Below, piece by piece: positions 1 to 7,213 of a stretch of 37,888 nt of DNA. Each line of letters opens with the position of its first letter. Positions within the stretch are counted from its first letter, which is position 1. The stretch comes from Deltaproteobacteria bacterium (GTDB lineage Bacteria > Myxococcota_A > Polyangia > Polyangiales > Polyangiaceae): assembly GCA_003235365.1 (NCBI GenBank), contig QJWJ01000540.1:1-37888 (forward strand). The letters run 5' to 3'. The position numbers and the translations under genes are program-made. The notes under the pieces were generated by a model. The model searched no databases and was not told the origin of the DNA. It was given only the letters and a program-made list of their open reading frames with translations.

Positions 1-515
1 GCATGGGAACGACGCGCGCGCGAAACGCGGAAAGCGGAGTCTGATCAGCGGCGGTGGTGAACGTTGGCTCCGAGCGAGCTGGAGTAGCCAAATCCGGTCG
101 AGCTGGATGGTCTGTTTCCGGCGTTGTCGAACCGCTCCTCGATTGAGCGGAGTCGTGGGCGCTTCGGGCCGCTCGTGCCCGGCGCGGAACCCGGTTTGGT
201 CCCCTGCTGCTCCGGAGGTGGAAAGCGTCGGGATTCAGAACTTCTCTAGTGATTCCGCCAGGCACGACGTTTCGCCGTGACCCGCCATTATTCCATTCGA
301 ATGGAAACGGTTTGGGTCGGGTGATGGCCGATTGCGCGACCAACCGGATTCGCTATAGCTGAGGCTCCCCCGGGATGAACCCTGAAGCACAATTCGCGCC
401 GCTCAATCCATAATTAGCGCGACGAGTTCGACCCCGCTGCGGTTACTCACCCTACGTCTCGAGTGGGCCCCCTCTTTTTTCTTTCAGAGCATCGCCCTGG
501 GGAGGCGGCCACCAG
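1..515. other. Intergenic/undetermined region at window start
   Basis: No convincing gene is visible. One frame is open from the window edge to a stop at about position 280, but its Arg/Ser/Trp-rich translation resembles no family and looks like chance openness in G+C-rich DNA. The only clear structure is a perfect 16-bp palindrome at 291-306. The last 100 bases presumably hold the promoter and leader of the downstream lipoprotein gene, but I cannot assign -35/-10 boxes. Confidence 0.4.
291..306. promoter_or_regulatory. Perfect 16-bp palindrome, possible operator
   Basis: The sequence TTCCATTCGAATGGAA is a perfect palindrome with no spacer. It lies about 210 bases upstream of the lipoprotein gene that starts at 516. 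Perfect even-length symmetry fits a dimeric DNA-binding protein better than an RNA hairpin. No candidate regulator is adjacent, so the role is inferred only from symmetry. Confidence 0.3.
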
Positions 516-2048
516 ATGCCACAGATGAGAGCACGACAGATCAGAACTTCGAACGGAGCGCGTGCGGGTCGCGGCTGGTCTGCTTTGCTGTGTTCGCTGA
601 TCCTGGTCGCGTGCACCACCGACTTGGATGACCTGGTGGCGGGGCGCCGCAGTCGAGCGGAGATCGATGCGGGGTCTCGCGACGGCGTTGTCGACGGGCC
701 GAGCGCTCCAGACAAGAGCCCGGGTTCGGGGTCGACCGCGGTTGTCGCGGCTCCCTCACCGCGGGAGCCTGACTCGGGCGCCGGGCCCGCGTCCCCGACG
801 AAGCCGCTGCCGGAAGTCGTCGGTCCGTTCGGCAGTGCCGAAACGATGTTGCCGGAAGCGGGGGCCTCCTCGGCTCCCGACCAGGTCCTCGTCGATGCGG
901 GGGGGCTGACGCCGTCGGTTGTCCCGTCGACTCTGCCGTCAGTGCCTCTGACTACCCTCGACGCTGCGATCGACGACTGTCCCGACGATCCGCTGAAGAC
1001 CGAACCGGGCGTGTGTGATTGCGGCGTTGCGGATAGCGACTCCGACGGTGACCTGACGATGGATTGCGAGGACGACTGCCCGACGGATCCGTTCAAGATA
1101 AGACCTGGTCAGTGTGGTTGTGAGGTCGAAGAACTGGTGGACGACATCGACGGCGACGACGTCATTGCCTGCCTCGACGGCTGTCCGAATGACCCAGTGA
1201 AGACTGAGCCTGGACTGTGCGGGTGTAACGTCGAAGAACAGATCGGTGATGCCGATGGTGACGGAGTGATCGATTGCCTCGACGCTTGCGCCAGCGACCC
1301 CGACAAGATCGAGCCGAGCGTGTGTGGCTGCGGCGTTCCCGACCTCACCGACGAAGTTGGCAGCGTGCTGTGTCAGCAACTCGGACAAGCTCTGGTCCAC
1401 CGCTACTCCTTCGACGGCGCTAGCACTGTCGTGGCCCTCGACTCGGTGGGTGCGGCGCACGGCTCGGTCGTGAAAGCCGAACTCGATGGCGGCATGCTCT
1501 CGCTTGCGGGGGGGACCTCCGACGAGTACGTCAACCTGCCCAATCAACTGTTCGACGGCTTGACCGACGTCACCGTCGAGTTGTGGGTGATCTGGCGCGG
1601 GGGCAATGCCTGGCAACGGGTATTCGACTTCGGTTCCAACAGCGCCGGTGAGGACGCCCAGGGCGAGGGGCTCAGCTACTTCTTCCTCTCTCCATCCACT
1701 ACGGAAGGAACGACGTACGCAGCGTTTGGCCCCGCAGGTGCCGACGTGGCGGTCAGCGCTGCGGGGACGTTGATTGAAGGGGACCTGGCTCACGTCGCCG
1801 TTGCGCTCGACGACACTGGAGATCAGTTGGTGTTGTTTCGGAATGGGCAGCGAGTCGCGAGCACACCGACCACCTATTCGCTGACGGACGTGCAAGCGGT
1901 GAACAACTGGCTCGGACGATCCCAGTATACTTCTGACGATGAGTTCACCGGCAGCTACGACGAGCTGCGGGTCTATGCGACGGCTCTGAGCGACGCAGCG
2001 GTCGCGTTCAGCTACAGCCAAGGCCCCGACGCGACTTTTCCCCGCTGA
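516..2048 (+). CDS. Secreted lipoprotein with TSP3-like repeats and a LamG domain
   Basis: This is a 510-residue predicted lipoprotein. A basic N-terminus and hydrophobic stretch end in the lipobox LVAC (Cys about 33), so it should be lipidated and surface- or periplasm-facing. A Ser/Pro/Gly-rich linker (about 40-150) follows. Next come four Cys/Asp repeats (about 153-290) of the pattern CPxDPxKxxPGxCGC...DxDGD...C, which resemble calcium-binding thrombospondin type 3 repeats. The C-terminal 215 residues, starting near VHRYSFDG, look like a LamG/concanavalin-type jelly roll (VTVELWV, HVAVALDD, NGQRV, YDELRVYATAL). Such proteins in myxobacteria are usually extracellular and may bind carbohydrate or protein. 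The ligand cannot be told from sequence. The start is the first ATG before the signal sequence. Confidence 0.8.
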   Translation: MPQMRARQIRTSNGARAGRGWSALLCSLILVACTTDLDDLVAGRRSRAEIDAGSRDGVVDGPSAPDKSPGSGSTAVVAAPSPREPDSGAGPASPTKPLPEVVGPFGSAETMLPEAGASSAPDQVLVDAGGLTPSVVPSTLPSVPLTTLDAAIDDCPDDPLKTEPGVCDCGVADSDSDGDLTMDCEDDCPTDPFKIRPGQCGCEVEELVDDIDGDDVIACLDGCPNDPVKTEPGLCGCNVEEQIGDADGDGVIDCLDACASDPDKIEPSVCGCGVPDLTDEVGSVLCQQLGQALVHRYSFDGASTVVALDSVGAAHGSVVKAELDGGMLSLAGGTSDEYVNLPNQLFDGLTDVTVELWVIWRGGNAWQRVFDFGSNSAGEDAQGEGLSYFFLSPSTTEGTTYAAFGPAGADVAVSAAGTLIEGDLAHVAVALDDTGDQLVLFRNGQRVASTPTTYSLTDVQAVNNWLGRSQYTSDDEFTGSYDELRVYATALSDAAVAFSYSQGPDATFPR

Positions 2049-2077
2049 CCGGCGTGCACCGTTTGCGGTGGGGTCAG
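2045..2077 (+). terminator. Two-tier hairpin just after the lipoprotein gene
   Basis: CTGACC (2045-2050) pairs with GGTCAG (2072-2077). Inside it CACCG pairs with CGGTG around a TTTG loop. The structure starts at the stop codon of the LamG lipoprotein gene. No T-run follows, so intrinsic termination is possible but not certain. Confidence 0.35.
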
Positions 2078-2309
2078 GTGCTTCATCGGTCGCGCAGCAC
2101 AGCTGGCGGAGTAGTCAGGAGGCGAGGTTGCCTGAAGTGATCACTTCTCGTGCGTCGTCTCCCCGCCTGGGGTGACCGTTTGCCGCATTGAGTCATCCCC
2201 GGGCTGCATTGTCACCCAATCGTTCTCGAGATGAGACCAAAATGTGTCGGGTTGTGGGGTTACCTTGCGCCCAACTTCACATTCATCGTGAGTTCATTCG
2301 AAGGGGTCT

Positions 2310-4325
2310 ATGATGAACAGATTGGTCTCGTCGACGCTTCGCGTTGCGTCGTGTATGTGCGTTTTTGGCGGTCTCTGCGTACTAGGTGGTGCGCCAGCTC
2401 ACGCGCTTGATGGCGGAACGGTACGCATCACGACCGACAACGGTTGGAAGGCTTTTGAGGTGATTAGCTCGGGCGAGGACCCGGCGGGCGACGGCTTCAG
2501 CTACGCGATGCCCGGAACCTTCGACGGTGCCGGGGCGTGGTTGGTAGATCCTGCGACGTTGCGGGTGCAAGTCAATCACGAAACGAGCGACGCTTCCATC
2601 AGCGAAGTCGATCTCGATGTCGGTAATCTGGGTGTGGCTGTCGCCAACGTGATCAGTACCGGCAACACCGGTGGAGTGAGTTTCGTCATTTCGGCGCGAC
2701 AAGCCTATGCGCGTTGGAGCAGCGACGGGGGTTCGAACTTCGTCAATACGTCCAGCGCGTCCAACACGAGCTTCACCCGTTTCTGTTCCGGGCAGGCATA
2801 CGCGCCCGACACGTTCGGCGTGGGGCGAGGGTTCGTCGATCAGCTCTACATTACCGGCGAGGAGACTGCAGGTGGTCGACTCTTCGCGTTGGACAGCGTG
2901 GGGCGTGATCTGTACCAACTCAGCGGTGTCACAGGCAGCGCACCCGGCGGAATCGGGGGGATGCCCTTCGACTCCTGGGAAAACGCGGCTCTGCTCGACA
3001 CGGGCGAGACTCAGCACGTGGCGCTGTTGCTCTCTCCCGATGGCGGCACGAGCAACATGGCGTTGTATGTTGGAGAGAAGGGCAAGGACTCCAATGGCAG
3101 CGTCAGCAGTAGCTTTCTCGCTCGTAATGGCCTTGCTTTCGGGAGCTGGTACTACCTCAACGCGTCGCTCCCGTCTCTGGGAAATTCGAATGTCGGCTCG
3201 TTCGATACGACGGCCTCGGGCGCGTTGAACGCCACCAAGTTGGAAGACATCGACACCAGCCCGAGTGATCCGACTCGAGCCGTCCTCGGGAACCAGAACT
3301 TTGGGGTCTTCACCTTCGATTTCGCGCTGGTGTTCTCCAGCGGTTTCGATGCGGGGCTGTCGAGCTTCGCCGTCACCAAGATCTCCGATACGAGCGGCGG
3401 AACGGGGAGTCTCGATAGTCCGGACAACGTGGACTGGACGGCCGCGACGACGTTGGGAGGCAACAGCTATCCCGAAGGATTGATCTTCGTCAATGAAGAC
3501 AACGGCGATGGCGAGATCTGGCGGATGAAGCCGGATGGTTCGGCGAAGCTACGGGTTGGCAGTACCACCGTTGGCGCCGAGTCTACGGGGATTTTCGACG
3601 TTTCACAGTGGGTGGGATACGCGCCAGGAAGCGTCTTGATCACCAACAATCAAGGATCGCCAGCTTCCATGACCGTGCTGATCGGCCCGGATGCGACGAC
3701 TTCTGCGGTGTGTGGAGATGCCGTTTGCGACGTTGGCGAGAGTCCGCTCAGCTGCCCTCAAGACTGCCCGGACGTCTGTGGCGACGGAGTCTGTTCGGGA
3801 ATTGAAAACCCGCTCAACTGTGGTCAAGACTGCCCGGACGTCTGCGGCGATGGCCTGTGCTCCGGCGTGGAAGCAACGACGACGTGTCCGGCAGACTGCG
3901 GTTCAGCCTGTGGCGACGGCGTGTGCAACGGCAGCGAAGACGAGCAAACCTGTCCTGCTGATTGCGCCGTGCAATGCATTCCAGATGGATCCGGGCTCGG
4001 ATGCAACGGCACCACACAGTGTTGTTCCGGCGTGGGCAACTGCACGGGCGGCAAGCCTACTGACCGCGTCTGCGCACCCGTTGCGTCCGTCTGCGGTGAC
4101 GGCGTCGTCGAGGGCAGCGAGCAGTGCGAAGCCGGGGTTGCACTGGCGGATACCTGCGTGAGCCTCGGGTTCGACAGTGGCACGTTGGCGTGCAACGTCA
4201 GCACCTGCGCTTACGACACCAGCGCGTGCGTGGGCGGAAGCTGCGCTGGGAACCAGCAAGCGTGCGTGGTGAACGCTGACTGCTGTTCGAACAACTGCAA
4301 GAACGGCGCCTGCAAAGGGAACTGA
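2310..4325 (+). CDS. Secreted PhoX-like protein with Cys-rich C-terminal repeats
   Basis: This is a 671-residue exported protein. It has a Sec signal peptide (about 1-33, ending ...GGAPAHA). The central 430 residues resemble the DUF839/PhoX beta-propeller: VNHET near residue 91, LYITGEE, DSWENAALLDTGETQHVALLLSPDGG, and EGLIFVNEDNGDGEIWRMKPDG. PhoX enzymes are calcium-dependent alkaline phosphatases, but I cannot verify the metal ligands, so phosphatase activity is only possible. Residues 468-556 hold four CGDGxCxxxExxxxCxxDC repeats. These are followed by CGDGVVEGSEQCE and a last Cys-rich stretch ending CKNGACKGN, modules common in myxobacterial surface proteins. A double ATG at 2310/2313 follows the purine-rich stretch GAAGGGG. 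It is probably transcribed alone, as a 261-base gap precedes it. Confidence 0.7.
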   Translation: MMNRLVSSTLRVASCMCVFGGLCVLGGAPAHALDGGTVRITTDNGWKAFEVISSGEDPAGDGFSYAMPGTFDGAGAWLVDPATLRVQVNHETSDASISEVDLDVGNLGVAVANVISTGNTGGVSFVISARQAYARWSSDGGSNFVNTSSASNTSFTRFCSGQAYAPDTFGVGRGFVDQLYITGEETAGGRLFALDSVGRDLYQLSGVTGSAPGGIGGMPFDSWENAALLDTGETQHVALLLSPDGGTSNMALYVGEKGKDSNGSVSSSFLARNGLAFGSWYYLNASLPSLGNSNVGSFDTTASGALNATKLEDIDTSPSDPTRAVLGNQNFGVFTFDFALVFSSGFDAGLSSFAVTKISDTSGGTGSLDSPDNVDWTAATTLGGNSYPEGLIFVNEDNGDGEIWRMKPDGSAKLRVGSTTVGAESTGIFDVSQWVGYAPGSVLITNNQGSPASMTVLIGPDATTSAVCGDAVCDVGESPLSCPQDCPDVCGDGVCSGIENPLNCGQDCPDVCGDGLCSGVEATTTCPADCGSACGDGVCNGSEDEQTCPADCAVQCIPDGSGLGCNGTTQCCSGVGNCTGGKPTDRVCAPVASVCGDGVVEGSEQCEAGVALADTCVSLGFDSGTLACNVSTCAYDTSACVGGSCAGNQQACVVNADCCSNNCKNGACKGN

Positions 4326-4335
4326 GCATGTCGAG

Positions 4336-4364
4336 GGCACCGATTCCTGATTGGAGTCGGTGCC
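4336..4364 (+). terminator. 11-bp hairpin after the PhoX-like gene
   Basis: GGCACCGATTC (4336-4346) pairs with GAGTCGGTGCC (4354-4364), with one G-T wobble and a 7-base loop. It lies 11 bases after the upstream stop codon. No T-run follows. Its position inside the 5' extension of the next ORF argues that the next gene starts downstream of it, at 4394. Confidence 0.5.
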
Positions 4365-4393
4365 AACTCCCTGAGATCGTGTACACTGCCTCG

Positions 4394-4861
4394 ATGCCGT
4401 GTGATGGGTGTGGGGCAAACGCGTCGGGTGATCGATTGTCGCTCACTGTGGAAGGGCAGCACCTGTGCCGGATGTGCTTTGGGTCCTACCAAGCCGCCAA
4501 GGCCGACAAGCGTGCTCGCGCGGCCGACGTGTATCGGCGTTGTCGCTGTGGTGCCGTGCTGAGCCCCATTGGAGAGACGACCATCGAGCCGTACTACGAG
4601 TCGGCCGACGGCACCAACGGCAATCTCGAGTACGTCTTTCAGCCGCGCAAGTACCACTGCTCGACCTGCGCGGCGGCTTTTACCGTGCGTCACGGAGTGA
4701 TCACGGCGATACCGGTTGTATTCATCGCCATTACCGCGCTGATGGCTCGCGCGGCGACGAGCTCAGATCAGCGCGTTGCCGCTGTCGGGATCGTCGTGGT
4801 GCTGGCGGTCATCGTCGTTTGGGAAGTCGCCAAGCGCTTGCGCTACCCTCGAGTGCGCTGA
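4394..4861 (+). CDS. Small zinc-ribbon membrane protein
   Basis: From the ATG at 4394 the product is 155 residues. The same frame stays open to an ATG at 4328, but that would put the strong hairpin at 4336-4364 inside the gene, so I prefer the later start. The soluble N-terminal part carries CDGCG, CRMC, CRCG and CSTC pairs, which look like one or two zinc ribbons. The C-terminus has two predicted membrane helices (ITAIPVVFIAITALM and VAAVGIVVVLAVIVVW) ending in a basic tail. I do not recognise the family. A membrane-tethered metal-binding or scaffold role is the most that can be said. Confidence 0.6.
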   Translation: MPCDGCGANASGDRLSLTVEGQHLCRMCFGSYQAAKADKRARAADVYRRCRCGAVLSPIGETTIEPYYESADGTNGNLEYVFQPRKYHCSTCAAAFTVRHGVITAIPVVFIAITALMARAATSSDQRVAAVGIVVVLAVIVVWEVAKRLRYPRVR

Positions 4862-4916
4862 GTTGCGGGGGCTGTGGGGGAGGCCCGTGCAAAGCGGGTG
4901 TGCGAGAAACTTGCCG

Positions 4917-4940
4917 GGTGGGCTTCTCCATCAGCCCACC
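4917..4940 (+). terminator. Hairpin after the zinc-ribbon gene
   Basis: GGTGGGCT (4917-4924) and AGCCCACC (4933-4940) form a perfect 8-bp stem with an 8-base loop, 56 bases after the stop codon. There is no T-run, so termination is plausible rather than shown. Confidence 0.4.
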
Positions 4941-4981
4941 GCCGAAATGATCATCTCTCGACGCCGGAGTTTCGAGTCGTT

Positions 4982-5039
4982 CATCGTTGCTGGCCAAGCG
5001 TGCAACGATGGTTGTCGATGTCCAGCGGTCGTTGCACGC
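4982..5039. promoter_or_regulatory. Three-arm alternative-pairing element
   Basis: Arm A is CATCGTTGC (4982-4990), arm B is GCGTGCAACGATG (4998-5010) and arm C is TCGTTGCACGC (5029-5039). B can pair with A (9 bp, 11-base loop) or with C (11 bp, 20-base loop), but not both. This is the geometry of a switchable RNA leader or of three repeated half-sites for a DNA-binding protein. It lies about 190 bases before the HTH protein gene at 5225. Confidence 0.4.
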
Positions 5040-5224
5040 ACTCGCGCGGAGTAGGTCGCTGGCGCTGACTCGTGCACCCGGTAGCTTCGTGGAATCTAAC
5101 CTTCTGTAAATACTAGAAAAATAGTCAACGCGATGCGCGGCCGGGTAGGTTCGCGGCTGGGTGGGATGGAACAAATGTCATCTGGGTTACGGTCGCGGAA
5201 CCTGCTCAACTGGTGGAGTCAGCC

Positions 5225-6265
5225 ATGAAGGTGCGGGTCCTCATCGAATCGATCGTCCAGCAGACCACGGTGTTGATCGCCAAGTTGGCGACGGCCGGTG
5301 GCGCTCGGGCACCGCTGGCCCACATCGCCAGTCAGGTATTCGTCGATTTGGCTTCCGAACTCGAACGGCAGGGCGTAAGCCGCAAGGTTACCGCTGACAT
5401 GTTCGGGATCTCGCTGCGCGCCTACCAGCGAAAGATGCAGCGACTCAAGGAAAGCGATACCGACCGTGGACGTTCGCTTTGGGAAGCCGTGTTGAGTCAT
5501 CTGCGCGCGTCCGGTGTCGTCACGCGTCGCCAAGTCTTGGAACGTTTCAGTCGTGACGACCAGGAGAACGTCAAGAGCATCCTTCACGACCTAGTCGAGA
5601 GTGGGCTGGTGTTCGCCAGTGGCACCCGTTCGAACGACTTGTACCGCGCTGCCAGCGCCGACGAACTGGGTGCGATTCAACGTCTCGACGGCGACGGCCC
5701 CACCGACGAACTGCTCTGGTCGCTAATCTTCTCCCATGGGCCGATAGAACCCGAACAACTGGCGCAGCTGGCTGGAGTCAGCGTCGAAACCCTGGCTGAG
5801 CCCATACGGCGACTTACTGGTGCGGGGCGTGTGGAAACCCGAAAATCGCCTGGCGCCGTTCAGCTCTATGCGGAGCGGTTCTACATTGGCGAAGGTGCAG
5901 AAGAAGGCTGGGAGGCGGCCATTTACGACCACTATCGGGCGGTCGTGCGCACGATGTGCAACCGACTCGAATCAGAGGACGTTCGAGAGCAGTTTCGGGG
6001 ATCGATTGGGGGTTCGACGTTTACTTTCGACGTGGGCCCGGGACATCCCATGGAGTCGGAGGTGTTGGGCTTACTGGAACGCTTGCGAGAGCAATGCAGG
6101 GATCTGCGCGAGCGCGTCGCGCGTCACAACCAGGAGCACGGGCGCTCATCTCGCGGCGAGAATGTCGTCACTTACGTAGGGCAGTCAGTGCTCCCCCGCG
6201 AGGACCTGCTCGCGGACGGGGCGGCTTCGGAACATCAATTGAAGGAGAGTGATCGAGATGAGTGA
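5225..6265 (+). CDS. HTH protein of unknown function (myxobacterial family)
   Basis: This 346-residue cytoplasmic protein starts at the ATG with GGAG 6 bases upstream; a GTG at 5213 lies before that site and is unlikely. Residues about 50-78 (QGVSRKVTADMFGISLRAYQ) form a Fis-like helix-turn-helix. Residues about 85-140 and 155-210 look like two winged-helix units (VVTRRQVLERF..., EPEQLAQLAGVSVETLAEPIRRL). The C-terminal part has a conserved-looking core around SIGGSTFTFDVGPGHPMESEV and a charged helix. From memory, similar proteins of unknown function occur in many copies in myxobacterial genomes, often next to lipoprotein genes, as here. A DNA-binding or regulatory role is inferred from the HTH units alone. 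The 3' end overlaps the next gene by 8 bases. Confidence 0.65.
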   Translation: MKVRVLIESIVQQTTVLIAKLATAGGARAPLAHIASQVFVDLASELERQGVSRKVTADMFGISLRAYQRKMQRLKESDTDRGRSLWEAVLSHLRASGVVTRRQVLERFSRDDQENVKSILHDLVESGLVFASGTRSNDLYRAASADELGAIQRLDGDGPTDELLWSLIFSHGPIEPEQLAQLAGVSVETLAEPIRRLTGAGRVETRKSPGAVQLYAERFYIGEGAEEGWEAAIYDHYRAVVRTMCNRLESEDVREQFRGSIGGSTFTFDVGPGHPMESEVLGLLERLREQCRDLRERVARHNQEHGRSSRGENVVTYVGQSVLPREDLLADGAASEHQLKESDRDE

Positions 6266-6779
6266 ATGCGAACGCGGTCGACAGCGGTCATGGTGCGTTG
6301 CGTTCTGGGCGTTGCTGCTCGTTGCCTGCTCGGGTCAGGGATCTGGCGGTACCGACGGGGAGTCGAGCTTCGTCGGAAAGAAATCCTCCGACGACTCCGC
6401 GCCTGTTGGCGCGGACGCCGCGACCACGAGGACCGGCGCCCCCAGCTCCGATTCAAAACAGGATGACGAGCCCGTGGACTCGACGTCCGATGCGGCACCA
6501 CTACTTCCGGGTGTTCGAGATCCTGCATACGAGTGTCCGAACATCTGTGGTGTCATCGTCAGTGCGTGCGGCGCTTCGCTGACCGATTGCGTGCGCGAGT
6601 GTGAGCAGGACGAGGCAAATAGCGCGGACTGCGGGCAAGAGGAACAGTGGCTGGAAATGATGCGGTGCTGCACTGAAGCGGAGTGGGACGGTTGCGACGA
6701 GGAAAGCTTCGACGCTTGTCAGAAAGACGTGTGTGGTCACCTCCGCCCGACGGGCGCTGCCGAAGGGTGCTCCGGCTGA
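6258..6779 (+). CDS. Small Cys-rich lipoprotein
   Basis: From the ATG at 6258 (GAAGGAGAG about 10 bases upstream) the product is 173 residues. The signal sequence ends in the lipobox LVAC (Cys about 24). An acidic Ser/Thr-rich linker runs to about residue 90. The C-terminal domain contains about ten Cys (CPNICGVIVSACG, CVRECEQDEA, CG, CC, CDEES, CQKDVCG, CSG), suggesting a small disulfide-rich fold. The start lies inside the 3' end of the upstream HTH gene (8-base overlap), so the two are probably translationally coupled and functionally linked. No family is recognised. A GTG at 6249 would extend it by three residues but sits on the ribosome binding site. Confidence 0.65.
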   Translation: MSECERGRQRSWCVAFWALLLVACSGQGSGGTDGESSFVGKKSSDDSAPVGADAATTRTGAPSSDSKQDDEPVDSTSDAAPLLPGVRDPAYECPNICGVIVSACGASLTDCVRECEQDEANSADCGQEEQWLEMMRCCTEAEWDGCDEESFDACQKDVCGHLRPTGAAEGCSG

Positions 6780-6791
6780 CGTACGTCAGCC
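6774..6791 (+). terminator. Palindromic hairpin at the stop codon of the Cys-rich lipoprotein
   Basis: GGCTGAC and GTCAGCC form a perfect 7-bp stem with a GTAC loop, and the TGA stop lies within the left arm. A short T-containing stretch (GGTTCTT) follows. It is probably the terminator of the HTH-lipoprotein pair. Confidence 0.45.
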
Positions 6792-7213
6792 CGGCTGGTT
6801 CTTGAGAAACTGCTCATGCGTCCCGCCTTCGACCTGACCGTCGTTCTGTCGCGAGGATCATCCGCGTATTCAGGGCAGTGCGTCGGGTTTCCTTGGGTAT
6901 CCGCGTCGGACGTAACGTCGTCAGGGGGCTCGGATGGAGTCGAACGCTTGCCGGCCCTCGATTTGCCGCGCGCTTTCGTTTTGGGTTCCGTTGTGTTGGT
7001 CGTCCACCCGTCGATTGGGGTCGGCTCCAACGACGTAGGAGTGACGCCACATGCTGGTGGGCGAGCAAGATCGTCGGCGATTCTTCGGGCCTTCGCCAAC
7101 GCTCACCCGGCAGGGCATCTGCATGCTCCCTACGACCACTGAACGCGCTCCGAGCGTTTCTGGTTGTCGCTGCGTGGGCCTCTTGGTAGACCACGTACGA
7201 CTGCTGGGTCCAC
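6792..7213. other. Intergenic region before the hybrid kinase
   Basis: I see no supportable gene in these 422 bases. The open frames on both strands translate to Arg/Pro/Thr-rich sequence without family resemblance. No clear promoter boxes or strong inverted repeats were found. Confidence 0.4.

Larger units (their letters stand above)
4862..5224. other. Intergenic region with several strong inverted repeats
   Basis: There is no gene in these 363 bases. The region contains a hairpin at 4917-4940 after the zinc-ribbon gene, a set of three mutually complementary arms at 4982-5039, and an A+T-rich patch (5103-5128) that may hold the promoter of the HTH protein gene at 5225. I could not assign promoter boxes with confidence. 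Confidence 0.45.

Noticed and set aside
2..280. Frame open from the window edge, possibly the 3' end of a gene
   Set aside because: The translation is Arg/Ser/Trp-rich, matches no family and lacks the codon-position G+C bias of the clear genes; 92 open codons can arise by chance here.
271..285. Sigma54-like sequence GGCACGACGTTTCGC
   Set aside because: GG and GC are 13 apart rather than 12, which is not tolerated by sigma54.
939..2021. Long minus-strand open frame antisense to the LamG lipoprotein gene
   Set aside because: It mirrors the codon structure of the well-supported plus-strand gene and has no recognisable domain.
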